NCBI GenBank assembly: GCA_013399895.1
Contig: VXBA01001882.1
Coordinates: forward strand, 496,254-560,253
Reading direction: 5' to 3'
Source: Serilophus lunatus
Taxonomy: Eukaryota; Chordata; Aves; Passeriformes; Eurylaimidae
Length of the DNA stretch: 64,000 nt
Shown here: piece after piece, positions 38,501-52,046 of the stretch
Layout of the letters: each line of letters begins with the position of its first letter
How positions within the stretch are numbered: the first letter of the stretch is position 1
Position numbers and translations under genes: made by a program
Notes under the pieces: generated by a model
What the model was told of the DNA's origin: nothing
The model's input: the letters and a program-made list of their open reading frames with translations, nothing else
The model's database searches: none

Positions 38501-41500
38501 TGATGCAGCTGTTTATTGCCCAATATACGGAGAAAAACAATACCTCTATGAGGTCAAAGAGCTTTCAAATAAACATTAACACACTTTCTGCAGGAGTAAG
38601 TTTCAAGTCACTGCAGAAGGACCTGTCACATTAATGCAGAAGTCATTGATCCATTAATTTAGGATTTGCTGCTGTCTGTCCGCCCTCTTGAGCAAGAGGA
38701 GTTTGAGCAAGTCTCAGGCTGCAACATTGGGCTGCTCCATATAGTACGAATTAGATGGAGGATCTGAGCTGGATTTTCAACGCAATCTGCACAAGAGAGA
38801 GATTTCAACGCCCAAAGAGAGCAAGAATGTTGGTTTGTCTGCCAGGTAATGGTCCTAAACACTGTGCAACTGAGGCTTGTGAGATTTCTTTTTTCCCTTC
38901 TCTTTTACATGCAAAGCCAAAGTAATCTCAGCAAAAAAATACTTAGATACCCCTGCTGAAGCTGCAAGGACCACAGCTAGCCACAGGTGAGTTGAGAGAA
39001 GCAAATAAAAGTCTTTTCTGGTTGGGGAGGGATTGTCATTTGAATTAGATCATGACCTGAGACTGAAAAGGGACGAAGGGAGGACTCTTTCTCTGAATGT
39101 ATTTAGTTGAGGTTGTAAATAATCTGAGAACAACTACAGAGTCATATTTTTTAATTGGAACGATACCTGTTGTGGAAAACCTCAAAACTCCTAAGAGCTT
39201 AGGTAACCAGTGTGCAGTGATTACCAAGTTGCTTGACTCTGGCAGATACACCTGGATGATCATTCACCTCTTTACGTTTCTGGGGATCTGCTCCTAGGAA
39301 CTGCCTCCTCCACCCTTTCCAGATTCCAGGCCACTACAACAGAAGAGAGGCACAACCTCAATGTTCTTTCTGACAAGTAACTCACACTACCCAGTGCACC
39401 TCTACGACCACTGCACCTGTTCCATCTTGATTTTAAATTACCTAATTTAATTGTAGGAAATAACCTTTGGCCTTATGCCTCTGCTTTTAAAATAATTGCT
39501 TCAGCTCCAGTCATTATATTTATGCATGAACTACCCACTTTGATATGGAAATTCTTGCAGACCAAGGGATTTCATTAAGTAATTAGGGAGGAGAGCATAT
39601 AATGTCATTTACTGTAACTGGATCTACAGAGTCAATCAATAAGTGACCATATGTGCCTGAGCCTTGGGCATTGCAATTCCCATAGCATCTCTGTGTAAAA
39701 GAAAAACAATGCAAAAGGAATCTCCTTTATCTATGACAAAATCTTGTGGTCTAGGGCATATTTTCATTGCTTAAAAGAATTGCATGAGCTATGCTGTCAT
39801 ATCAAACTGCATAAAGCAGGCAGATTTATCATCTGCCTGGAAATGCACAGCAAGCAAGAGCTTTGTGGTTCCTACTCCAAGGCTTGACAAGCACTGTAAG
39901 AATAAAACCTGCTTTCTATCAGAACTTTCATAATCAGGTCATGTTTTGCATTTATATTCCAAGTTTGCTACTCTTAAAGGTCAGTTTTGTTCTTGAGAGT
40001 CTGAAAGAAATTCGTGTTATTAAGTGTTAATGCAGCTGTAAATACGGCTTTCTAGCTTGTTTTTTAATTTTTTTTTCCTCCTGTTCTGTTGGCTAAAACC
40101 CTAGACAGCTGGTGTTTGCTAGATTGCATTCTTAGGGTGAAGAGTTTGTCCTACACAGAAAGAATGTGTTCATTCCTCAGCAATCAAGTGACCACACCAG
40201 AGCTAAACAATACATAAAGCATACGATTTATTTTGGACTATGATTTCTCCAGATGATGAAAGCTGGTACATTTATTAACTTTTAACTACAAACCACTGAT
40301 TTTCAGTGGAAAATTGCACACAAAAAAGAGCAGAACCTCTTACTGGGAGGTGTTATTTGGAGCTTTGGTAAATTCTTACTGCTTTCATACCTTCTCATTT
40401 GCAACATTCAATTTCTGAACACAGAAGCAAGACAAAGCAGACGAGTATTCATTTGCAAGAATCCTATCTTTAAGGGTAATTGTCTTGAACCCACACTGAC
40501 TGCACTAACGGAAAAATTCCTACTGGATTTTTGGGAAATGGGGTGGGCCATCTACTTGAAGGTAGATCAGGTCACCACGTGCAGTAGCTCATGTGTGGCT
40601 TGCCACTCAAGCCAGTGCTATTTAAATGGCACCCATTATAGTTAGCTGTGTGTTATACTTATCAGCTGCTCCTTGGTTTAGGTGGGTATCAGTAAATATT
40701 ATGATCCATTTCACTGGACGCACATTTTCAAGGCTTGTTACAAACCAAAGCAACGTGAGCCTTGCGCCCAACATCCAGGTGTAGCTGACTAGTGTCATTT
40801 AATACCACCGAAATTATTAGGAGTCCTAGGCATAAGTCAGAGATCATTTGTGAGCATGATGTGATCTGTGAACATCTGGGTCCCCTTCATGTGTCCTTCA
40901 CGTGCAGGTTTAAGCTGTGGAAGACAGGACTGCTACTTGAAGGAAGCTCCACTCTGAGTCCCACCTGCAACCACCAAGAGCTGGGACCATGGCCTGGAAA
41001 AGGCATAAAGAGTTTTTATCCTTTGGTTGCACAGTTATAAAACACTTCAGTCCTGCCAAGAAACCTGTTACTCTTTTTCAATCCTTTTCATAATCCTGTA
41101 ATGCTCAAAAATCAATGGCACCTGGAAAGGCCTGTGCCCTTCCTCATCAGGTTGCTGGCACATGAGTCTGTCCAGCTCAGGCTCTGCAGAGCTCTGCACC
41201 AAAATGTCATCCCATGCTCTGATCAAACTGTTGGAACACACTGAATAAATCAATAATATCTCATGTGTAAAAGCCCTTGACACACATTTTTTCAACTAAT
41301 ACCTACGGTTCTTCAAGCAAAGAGGCTGGTGAGAACTTAAAGAAATGATCATCGGACTTGTGTGCAGGGCTACAATTTGCAGGGCTGCATTTTGTTGGAA
41401 AAAGATATATCATGTCCAAAACATGCTTGTACATATTTTCCCCTATTGCGTTCACTTTTATTTTGTTTATTTATGAAGGTAAAGTTGCTCAAGCGTGTGA

Positions 41501-43281
41501 AACTGAGCCCAGCTGAAGGGCCATGGTATGTGTTTTTGTTGCCTCACTGTCAGTCTTCCAACTTTATCCCTTTGAGTTGTTGTGTCTTTCAGATACAGTT
41601 GTGCAGGGAACTGGAAAACAGTTATTATCAAGGCTGAAGAAATGGGTGAGGAGAGTGTGATGTTGCATACAATATCCTGGGTGTGTTTGCAGATGGTGTA
41701 ATGGAGAGTTCTAGCCTTATAAAAGGTGGTGCAATTTTACTTTTTGTACTTATTTATGTGGGTGTGTGGTAATGATATCCTGTGTGCAGCAACGTCTGCT
41801 TCACAATATGGCTTTTTCCATGCTTGCTAGTTGTCAATGCTTGGCTGGAGGAGCCATCAGCAGCCACTGCTGAAGGCTGGAGGAAGCAGACCGATAGGGA
41901 CAGAAGTAGCAAAAGAGTATTTTGGATATCAGCAGCTGTGTGAGCTCCCTGGAGAGTCAGTAGCTGGAGATGAATTCATACGATGGCAGCTGGTTATGAA
42001 ATCTTCTTTGCCAAAGCCAGTAATGGAGAACGTTTACCACACATTGTATATCTGTCATTTAACACGCCTCCACCACCTACTCAGACCTGGAAACACTCTC
42101 CCTGCCCTTCAGTCACGCAGCGTGAAGGCTTAGTCTTCATCAGGGAGATAAGCTCCCATGCGCTGAGCTTCCGTCAGGAAAGAAGTGCTGCAAAGCTCAT
42201 TTGTGGAGATAACTTGGATAATGGATATGAGTTTTTAAATCATTTAAAGCGCAAAACCACAAAATCCTTCGCTATGATACGAGCTTCCCAAAGGACTATC
42301 TCTGTGCCAAGTTCAGTTTGTATGGGTAAAGCTATTTGAAACTCATTTTTCATCACTGAAAGGCAACTATGCCAAAAACTAATTTCAGTTAGTAGTCAGA
42401 GGTAGAGGTTTCATGTTTAAAATATATGAAAAGACTAATGTGGTAATCATCTATATGAAAAGCCATAAGAGAAATTTTATACTAAATTACTGTAAAATTT
42501 AGGATTAAATTCTCATCCTAAAATTGTTACCTGAAACTTCTACAACACAGAATGACAATTGGTCACACTTACACTCAATATCCTCTTCATCCCAGTCGTA
42601 GGCCATCCAGTTGAAACCATATCTTGAGGACATCCATGAGTGCATGTTGCAAATAGACACAGAGGGGGAAGCATGACTAAGTCCAGCATTTGGGCCCTTG
42701 TGTATTTTGCAGCACAGAGAACTTCTGAGGTAAAATCTTGATCCTTATTTCTCTGAAGAAGAGCTTAAAGTTTAATTCTGAATATCTGCACATATAATTC
42801 AAGAAGTTTGATATTGAAAAATAAATTGATCTTCTGGAATTTTGAAGGATCTTGTGTTACAAGATGTGCTTTCACCTAGATATTAGGATGTCATCTCACT
42901 GAAATGAGACATCATAGACCATGATTTGTCAGGCATGCACTACAATATTTCTCTTTGATAATTATAAAAATACATACAGATACACATATTGACCCTCTCA
43001 TGGATCCACAAATGTCCTGGAAGTCGAGGTAGTCAAACCCAACAAAACCTTATTTTTCCTTCTTTGATGATATCTTCTATTTTAATGTGATTGACTTTCA
43101 GGGAGGTCTCCAATTTTCTTATATTTCTGCTGAGGTATACCAATGAATAATATTTGAAATAAATATACTAGAAATTGGGGTTTTTAATAAAGCATATTTT
43201 TGATAAATAATTTCTATATTATTCTCAAAGACCTTTTAAATATTGCTATAGAAAATGTGATTTTGTTAACAAAAAAAAAGA

Positions 43282-43322
43282 ATAATGTTATTAATGTTAT
43301 TAATAATGTTAATAATGTTATT
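43282..43322. repeat. AATAATGTT / ATTAATGTT simple repeat
   Basis: About four imperfect 9-bp AT-rich units alternating AATAATGTT and ATTAATGTT. Confidence 0.75.
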
Positions 43323-43558
43323 TTCTAAAGACAAGTGACAGTTACCCTACCTTCATAACTCCATGAAGTATATAGATAAATACTTAATTTCCATAAATAA
43401 TGGACACAGGTGAATAGTGGTCTAACCATAATTTCAACTAGACGTGACCAGCTTCCTGAGGTGCTTGTTCTCACCAGGGCTTGAACTATTGGTTTGGGGA
43501 TCAGAAATGGCTCCTATTCTGGTCACTCTAAAACCCCTACAGAAAGCCCTGTGGGCTT

Positions 43559-43600
43559 CTTTGCAGCCTGCCTTCAAAAACTTGAAGGCAGGCTGCAAAG
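43559..43600. repeat. Perfect 19-bp inverted repeat with 4-nt loop
   Basis: The left arm, 43,559-43,577 (CTTTGCAGCCTGCCTTCAA), is exactly complementary to the right arm, 43,582-43,600. The loop is AAAC. The arms are GC-balanced and complex, not simple sequence. Confidence 0.95.
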
Positions 43601-46600
43601 TCAAGTTTGAAATGTACATGATTTTTGTTTTGTTTTGTTTTGCTGCAGTCGTTCAGGAATGCTATCATGGTGATCCTATTAACTGGATATTGTTATCATT
43701 GGTGCAAATATGTTTTCCCCATGTATAACTATCGAACTGCTTTTTTGTAATAGTTGTGTTCTTCCCATATGCAAAAAAGAGAAACATAGCCCTTCTCTAC
43801 AAACATGTCCTGCAACAAAAGCAGTATATCATTTAATGATTACAGCCTTGATTTACAACAGAAAATCTGAAAGGGATGCTGGAACCATATTTAAATTTTA
43901 AATACAAAATTACATAAATACATACAGAGCCATCTCTAGACACGACAGCATTGTAAGTAAAACTGAGCTGAAGTGCCTGAGCATGTCCTGGTCAGCCGTC
44001 CTTACAGCCACAGCAGCAGAGAAAGTCAGAGCAAGTGAGCTTTCCGGATGGAGAAAGGGAGGGAAACTGGGAACTGATGTTCTCGTGATATGGTAAGGGG
44101 CAGTCGTTAGGTTTGCTGGTCATAAAGGTCTCACATACTTTCTTATGTCCCTCCTCAGAGGTGCCCAGCCTGGCTCCCAAAGCAGACGCCAGGGACTGCA
44201 GCAGTCGACAAACAGCAAGTGCAGCAGCTTTACATCATTTGCAGCATGAGAGTATATGATCTCCTAGTTAAAACATTGAAATGTAACTCTGTAACAGAAA
44301 CATTCTCTGTAATATCTATTTCCTGTGGAAGCCATGCCCTAACTGTTGTAACAGTCCAAAACGCGTGACGTGATGTGATGCATATTTTTTATACTCCGGA
44401 TTCATGTGAATAACGGGCCCTCAGCTGAAGGCTCATCTTGTCCAAGTGTATCCACCCAAAAGCCGGTGCAGGGCGAGCCATTCTGGACAGGATATTTGGA
44501 GAATTTGGGGCTGTCAGCCTAGATACTGCATTGCCATCTAGTGAACATCGCTGAGAATGCACAGCGAGGCCGGGAAGCTGAGACGTCCAGCACTAAACAC
44601 CTGGGAAAGGAAGACATTTCAGAAATGTTTGGTCTGCAAGGGCAGAACTAGTCTTAACAGCACTCCCCAGTCTCATTCTTTCTGTTTCTAAAGGAGGAGG
44701 AGGGAACAGCAAGGGGAATTTGAAACTCACAACTCTTCCATTTTCCTTTCCTGGATGTAGGATAACTCAGGGAAGAGCCCTCAGTACCCCTTGCCTCAAT
44801 ATACAGACAGGACAAGCTGCAGGTCAGTCTTATACAGTGTTTCTTCTTACAGCTCAATATTTGCTTGCAAATAGAATGAAAGTATAGAACTCTCATTTCT
44901 CATTCAAAATTATTCACTGTTTGCCTTTGGGATTGCTCCATTGTTTACATATTACTCCTACACTGTGAACAGTGACTCAGTGTTGTAAAGCACTTATCTC
45001 TGTCACTTCTCATGGGTGTGTGGTATTCCCAAACTTTGATGCATGGGTGCATGTGGACCATTGTGACTGGACATCAGGTGCCCACAAAAACCACTCTATC
45101 GGTCCCCTCCTCAGCGGGGCTTGGGATCTGAAATGGGGATAGGCAAGCCAGCTTCCTCAGTGAGACTCTGCCAAAGCTAGAAAAATAGTCTCAGTGACTT
45201 ACCTCCTATTGACTTTTTTGACCCCCTGTACTCATGACCTCTCTTTCTTGTCTGGTTTTCAGCCCAATGACTGTGTTAAAGAGCACAGTCCTGAAAAATG
45301 TAGCCATGGAAAGGGATTGTAAAATTACCTAGCAAGACTTCTCACATGACATCCCCTGGGATATTTCGGGTAACCACGAGGGACAAGTGGTATGGTATGG
45401 TCCCAGTGGGAGACTCATGTCTTCCTAAACTAGATGCCAATAAAAAAAGATGTGTGCTAAGATATATTGCATTTATACAGATAGGCAACTGAGTCTGTTC
45501 CAAGCATTCCTGCTTTCCCTGGTTTATTTGTGTGTCTATAGACAAGCACTTACACTTGGTAGGATATCAGCAGAGAGCATTTTGGGGCTGATGGGCAACA
45601 AACTCATTAGTGACAAGATGTTCCTGGTGTTCCAACCTATGCAGTGCTCAAAGCCTGTTGTGTTCAGCCTTGCAGTTCTTCTTGGGAAACACTTCAGTCT
45701 GTCTTTTACTTCATCTGTCTGCACACTACCTGCATCTGCAGCTGTTCTCCCTATCCTAGCCTTCCAGATTGCTGTCATCCTCATTACTTTGCAAGAGGGC
45801 ACTCAAAAATTGCTGTTGTGACCATTCAGTTGGGTTTTTGTCTAAAGTAGTTCTCGTTGCCGTGTGAATTGTCCTTCATTCTCCCCTGCCTCTATGCTTC
45901 ATTCTCCATTTCATAATTTTTTCTTTAAAGCCATATATTAGGGAGAAAGTAGAGCATAGTAGATGAGCTGTTGAGATAGACAACAAGCATTTCCCAGCAA
46001 TGTACACACACATGGCTCCACAGCCAATTAGAGCTGCAAAATCTCTTGCAGAATGAACCGTGTCTCAGCCAACTCTTTTAGCACAATGAGGGTGGGAAAG
46101 CAATGTCACAATGTCAAGATCAAGACGTAATTTCAGTTACTTTGAAAATAGTATTTACAGGCAATGCTTTACTGGTATGATGCCCTGAGGAGGATATTCA
46201 TGCGGAGGGAGCCCTGTCATGTCTTAAACTGGTTGGCCATCAGAGAATCCGGGAGCACATTCCCTTTTCTCTCATTCTCTCTTTCCCTCATCCTTTCCTT
46301 CTATATTTGTTTGGGTTTTGGTTTGAATGAGTTACTGTTAGAGTTGCTGCATACCATGAGCTCTAGATGCCACTTTTATGCCTGTAAATATTTTTCATCA
46401 TTTTTTGTGCAATAGTGAGAACTTCTGGTCTCTTTGAGATGAAAAACAATTAGGCTAACTTAACCATTTGTCAAAGACTTAAACATTCATAAAACCATTT
46501 GACAAGGGTTTGAGGCATTGCCATGCTAAACCTTCTGTGCGGATTTCCCTTTCTTTATTTTTGCATAAAACTTCAAGGACCACCAGCCTCTTCTCACTGG

Positions 46601-47907
46601 TATTCCAGGCAGAACAGCCACTGTGAAGTCAAAGCAGCCTTTAACAGAAGTAGTAAAATGTTTTATAGTTGGTGTTCCAATGTCTAAGGGGCGCTTGCCC
46701 CCAGAAAGAAATTCAGGTGAGACACAAGGTAAAACCTGGCTTTTCATCTGGGTTTCTAAAAGCTGGTGTGCTAAGAAATAGATCATCTAAACTCCAAAAA
46801 GTGATCTCTCCTTTAGGAGAAGATGCATTTAGCACTTATACTGGAGTTTCTGTAACTGAGTAGAAAGGGAGATTAAAAGTTTCTGGGCCTTCAGACTGCT
46901 TCTGATTTTAACACAGTAAAAATTAAAGCCAGCATAAAGAGTCCTTTATATCTCAACCAGTACCCAAAGCAGAGACAAAATTATCTTCATCTTTGTGGAT
47001 TAGCAATCATCGTCCTCTAGGACTTTAACTCATTTGTAGGAATAACTTGAACCATAGCACACTCTTCATCTGAATTAATATTCTCTAAATTATTCCCACC
47101 AATATAGGAACTTTTGGAACCCACATGTTCCACATTCTGGACATTATCTTACTTTTACTGCTAAAAAAATTGTGTCAGTCTATTAGACATAGCGTCCTCA
47201 GGATTGTACCAAGTGCCAAATGGTCTTACATGAAAGACATGTATGTGCATCTATTCAACAAAGGGGTGATGTTCCTGGGTGCTCAGGGAAGTCTCCATCT
47301 GCTTCCTGAAAGATTAGATGTCAAGTGGAATAGATTTCCTGAATTAACTTCTTAACTGCACTTTGTCATTGAATTAAAGTCTATGCTTTGCCAGAAGTTC
47401 CTTCTTAATACATTCCCTACTGCTCACAGGAAAAATGGATATAATTACAGAGACCTGGTTACCCTTTTCTCCTTGTTTTCTGGCAGTGTGAGGCTGTGAA
47501 TGTCAACAGCATTCATTTTATCCTGATGAAGACAACTAGGCTGAGCTTGCCAAGATGGCAGAATAAAATGTAGTTGCTTCCACATCACAGTGTGTCAGTG
47601 TATATCTGTATGCATTAATTGTAGTAATAACTTATGATTTTGCAAAACAGACCCGCTGTTTGAACAGTGCAAAGATAGTTATACCTATTATAGAGTTAAT
47701 GTATGGGAAAGGATATGCTTTCACATTTGTGATAAAAACACAGGAAATGTCTGAATTTATACGTCAGTACACAAACATGGAGGCTTTTACCTTCTGCTGC
47801 TGGTTTTAGCTGCTATCATGAAAGAAAGAATCGACTAAGAAAATATCAATCAAGAAATTTAACTTTAGAGCATTCACATGGGGGCTTTCCAACTGGAAGA
47901 ATTATGA

Positions 47908-47963
47908 GGACAAAATAAAGGAAAAAATATGATTGGGAAAAGGGACAAAATAAAGGAAAAAAT
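47908..47963. repeat. 21-bp direct repeat at 35-bp period
   Basis: A 21-bp unit beginning GGACAAAATAAAGG occurs identically at 47,908-47,928 and 47,943-47,963, separated by 14 bp. Confidence 0.85.
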
Positions 47964-48433
47964 TTCACATATGCAAATATTATAGTAGAGTTAAAACTGC
48001 AAATGTGTTCAAGGTGCATCCAAAACCCAAGTCACATGAAGAGATACACACACGGCTCTGTGATTTGTCCACAAATCCTTGGAGTTACGCAAGGAATGCT
48101 GGGCAAGAAACAGAGTCTTGGAAATTATGGGTGCACCTACTTATATCAAGCATATGTTTTGTAAAATACAAATTCACAGAATTTAAGGGAAAGCCCGGTT
48201 TTATGAAAACACTTCAGAATATTAATGACCGTTACAATTTGTCTTAGTGCTACAGTCAACAGTTTGTCATCTAGGAGGCACATATCATGGACTTTTGTTC
48301 TTGTACTTTAAAAGTGTTGTAATTATCTCTGGTTATGTCAACTTGCAAAGGAAGCAAAACTTAATTTTAGCCAGCATAAATTTTGACTGCCTATCCTGAA
48401 ATGAAGCAGGAGAACTTGTGAAAACCTGGATGC

Positions 48434-48447
48434 CCTTTAGGTGGCGC
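48434..48447 (+). promoter_or_regulatory. CTCF-like core motif
   Basis: CCTTTAGGTGGCGC matches 12 of 14 positions of the CTCF core CCASYAGRKGGCRS, including the invariant AGGTGGCGC half, and is preceded by TG. It sits in the spacer between two convergent genes, 4.2 kb past the CD36 stop codon. Motif evidence only. Confidence 0.4.
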
Positions 48448-51400
48448 CTACTGCAAAGCATTGGGTTTCTTGTCTTACAAAATAGAGCTGAATAAGGTCC
48501 AAGCCTGGTGTTGGTTGAGTAGGCTGTAATTCTCTGGCTCCTTTGGGTACTGCTGGGAGAGGGTGAAACCACAAAGCATCAGGACTACCTGGTATGCACA
48601 GAGGGAGCAGTGAGTAGAAAATCAATAGTATCTATTTATAAAGAAAATTGCATTTTGTAAGCGTGGGTCATTTGTCTTTCTGGTTTCTGTTTTTATGTGA
48701 CCGCTGAAAAAAACCCAAATCTGTAAGCATATTTAATTAGTTATTAAATTTATTGTTTTTAATATGCTGATGCATACATCCATGAATAAAACAAGTTCTT
48801 GCCTACTCTCACAGTTAAAAGAGCAGAGAAAGTATCAAGTTTCTTTCTCTTTCAGAGTATAGCAGCATGTTTGCATTAGCTTAACAGACAGTGGTAGGCT
48901 TGGTGAGAGAGATGCTTTTTAAGCAAAATTACAGTTACAGATCAAGAGTTGGCACACCTGCTCTGGGGTAAATGTGGGCTATTAGTTCTTGGGTGAGATC
49001 TGACTTCCACCAGTAATTTTCACACATAAGGACCTGGGGTGGGTGGGGAACATGAGGCATAAACGTAGCCACGCTTGGTTCCCACCTGACCTGCTGGGCC
49101 AGTAGAGCCAGGAAAGGATGTTGTAATGTGTTGTTGGTTGTGCTGACACCATGCTGCCAACACATCCAGCTCAAGGGATTTTAAAATAGGCCTCTCTCTG
49201 AACTTGCCTTCCTGGGTTTGTTTCATAATTCCTTCAGTTTAGACATGCTGGTGCACATCTCATCTCACATAGGCTTCTCCTTTTTGTAAGCCAGAGCATA
49301 AATGTTGTATGTCACAGGTATTTATAACGTATCGTGCAGTAACATGAATGGTGAGATGCACTTTTAAGAAGCTGTGATGTGCAATGTACAGTACAATGAC
49401 TTAACAAGGTTAGCTGTAGGCTCACGTATTCACCCATTTATAAAATCAGTTTCTAGAAAAGGAAAACATATCCCAAAACACCAACAAAATAGACACAAGG
49501 ACTTCATTTTTCAACACAGAAGGCTTTATTTACAAATTACTAGACATAAGGATATCAGAAAAAAGGGTTTGAACTTTATTTATATTTTCATTAACATTTT
49601 CAATAAATGTTTATCCTGAACTGTTTGAACAAACATGAGTTCTTAACATTATTATCATGAATGAAAAATAACTGTAATGGATGCATTGGATAAAATAATG
49701 ATGAATAATTTAAGTGCGGTCTAGGTGCTGTTTAAAAGTTTAAAAGTCCAAACCTGCTTTGACATCAATGAAATTATACATATGGACAAACATACATTTC
49801 TGTGCATGTAAAATTTGGCCCTGAGACATTTAAAACCATGGCCTGACTTGCTGGATCACTGCTGTTGAAGCACCACACAGCACTAATAAAACACTAGTAA
49901 AGCAAACACTAACTTAATGACAATGTACTTGAAGTCAAATGAAATGAAGCTGAAATATTAGTGCATCCAAAATGATAGGAGTATTGCTGCTGCCCTTTTC
50001 TGTTAGATCCTGGCACAAAAGACATTTTATTAAAAACTTGGTGTCAGATCTCTAACTACAGTGGATCTGTGTTTGTCTCAGAGGAGGTGACTTAATGACT
50101 TTAGTCGTCCCCATACTATTTTGACTGGTCTATAGGATGCCAGGGATGCCTTCAGTTGTGTTACATTTTCCCCAGACTAAGATATGGGAACAAAGCATCC
50201 CATATGAAACCAACAATAATATAGATGTGAGAGAAAGGTCCTGTTTTCCACTGACTACCAAGCACCATGAGTAACCAAATGCGTAGGCAGTGTTTCCCTT
50301 GAATGTCATTCCACCTTCACATCTCCTGCCCTGTTACTTTAAATTTCCAACTCACTGCTGGAAAAAGAGTACCACACAGACCTCACCTTCAAGAATAATT
50401 TCTTCGGACTTCCATGACTTATCAGCCGTGTTGATAGCTACACAACTTAGTTCACAAGGAACATGAGAATAGAACACCAACATTTTAGTCTGCAGGGTTT
50501 CTCCTTTATTTCCAAAGGGAAAGAATACCTTACTAAAGACACTCAGCTGAAGATGTTGTCTTTTACTAGCAAGACAAACCCTTCTGGTATAAAGTCCATT
50601 GTAGCACTGTTTCCAAACACTGGGCTATGAGAAGCTGGTCATGTTTGATTTCCCTTTTTCATTGCAGCTCTTACATAAGGGGACAAAAGATTCAAGAAGA
50701 AATCTTAGAAAGTGCTGAGCTTAGGCTTTTGTTCTGTATTCAGTGAGTCTATGGGAAAAAAGAAACCCCACAACACTTAATATCTTCCCCACTGCCTCTC
50801 AGAATATGATGTGGCATTCAGATCAAATGAAAAGTCAGCCATTTATGCAGATGGCAGTGTTTGCTACCTATCTACAGGCTGATGCACCTCATCAAACAAA
50901 TGGCTGCACAAATTTCCTCATGGCAGATGGTTTATCAGTAAAGAATTGGGGCTACCTATTTTCATTTATGTGCTTCTATAGCAAGGAAGTGTAACCCTCA
51001 GATGTTTGATCAAAATTACTACCTCAGTCTTTCCTGTCTAGGGAGCATTCTGGAATATTTTCTCTTGGCCTGTCAGGTAAGATCATTCTAAAAGGGAGGC
51101 CTTGGGCAGAGTAGAGGCTAGTGTTCAAGCAAGAGCCAGAAAGAAAAGCACTTGGGAGGCAATGGGAAGAGCAGTGGAGAAGGCTGGGAGTTAGGGTATG
51201 GTTCAGATTAATGGACAGCTATGGAGCCAAGTGTCAATGAGCTCCATCAACATACGAGTGATTGTTGTGTATCATCTATGAGCCATGTCTATATAAAATG
51301 TATAAAACATGTATTTTAGTAAGTCTTTTATAAACTTCATGTATTACAGTTAGTAACTTTACATAATGAACTTCAAATTCAATGCAATTCACATCCCTGA

Positions 51401-51664
51401 ACAGAGGACAGAGAGCAGTTCTGTTGCAGCAGCTTCCATTCCTTGGAGGAACAGAGAGAAATATTGCAATGAGAGCATCTAGAGTACAGCACGAGCTCAA
51501 AAGTGTTGCCATTCCCAGCATATGCTCAGAGACAGAACATCAATAAACAGCTTTCATTCGTCTTACAAACCTCAAAGAAAATAAGTAACAAGTTATACAA
51601 ATGGCAGAGAACTGAATAAAATCCAGCTGCACCTCAGCTCCAGTCAGCTTGAATGCAATTTAAA

Positions 51665-51922
51665 ATTTTTAACAAGTTTCAAATAAATTTATTTGAAGGA
51701 ATAGTTTCCATTGTGGCATCTTAGTGATGACAGAAGTGTGGACCTTTGGAAATGTCACCTTGTTTGTGTTTGAGTTGGTCTTCTCAAAGTGGAAAAGCAT
51801 GTTGAATTCCATAGCACGTAGACTGACTGTGCCTTGAATCACACGTCTTGTCCCTGAATTTTAACACACTTCTTGGCTGAAAGTTCAATTAAACTTTGAC
51901 TACATCTGACATCTTTTGTTAC
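51665..51922 (-). other. CD36: Candidate CD36 3' UTR terminal exon
   Basis: Read on the minus strand, a good acceptor (TTCTGATTTTGTTTCACAACAG) ends at 51,923 and is followed about 230 nt later by AATAAA at 51,693-51,688. With the GTAAGT donor immediately after the CD36 stop codon, this would be a ~255-nt untranslated last exon. Motif-based prediction. Confidence 0.35.
51678..51697. repeat. 20-bp perfect palindrome carrying AATAAA on both strands
   Basis: TTCAAATAAATTTATTTGAA is its own reverse complement, so an AATAAA poly(A) signal is present in each direction, between the convergent genes. Confidence 0.9.
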
Positions 51923-52040
51923 CTGTTGTGAAACAAAATCAGAATTCAGCCTGTGTTAAGTCTTTATCTTAAAAGTATCTCTTTAACATAGCATACTTTT
52001 CACCATCATGTCACTACACTTCTTTTAAATAATCAAAAAA

Positions 52041-52046
52041 TTTATT
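52041..52046 (-). terminator. CD36: Alternative poly(A) signal for unspliced CD36 3' UTR
   Basis: AATAAA on the minus strand about 630 nt after the stop codon. It would serve a transcript that ignores the donor next to the stop. Confidence 0.3.

Larger units (their letters stand above)
31301..51664. other. Spacer between convergent SEMA3C and CD36 (about 20 kb)
   Basis: No protein-coding gene, tRNA or rRNA is recognised on either strand. Open frames are at most about 123 codons and show no domain. Items worth marking are a C-rich tract at 32,560-32,579, GTTT repeats near 37,796-37,811, an AATGTT repeat at 43,282-43,322, a perfect hairpin at 43,559-43,600, a 35-bp-period direct repeat at 47,908-47,963 and a CTCF-like site at 48,434-48,447. 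Long parts are repeat-free and may include conserved non-coding DNA, which sequence alone cannot show. Confidence 0.7.

Noticed and set aside
41983..42339. 118-codon plus-strand ORF with a good start context (A at -3, G at +4) in the spacer
   Set aside because: No recognisable domain, no splice partners, and its length is no greater than other chance ORFs in this window.
44540..44556. Possible CTCF site (GCCATCTAGTGAAC)
   Set aside because: Matches the core poorly after TAG; three of the last five positions disagree.
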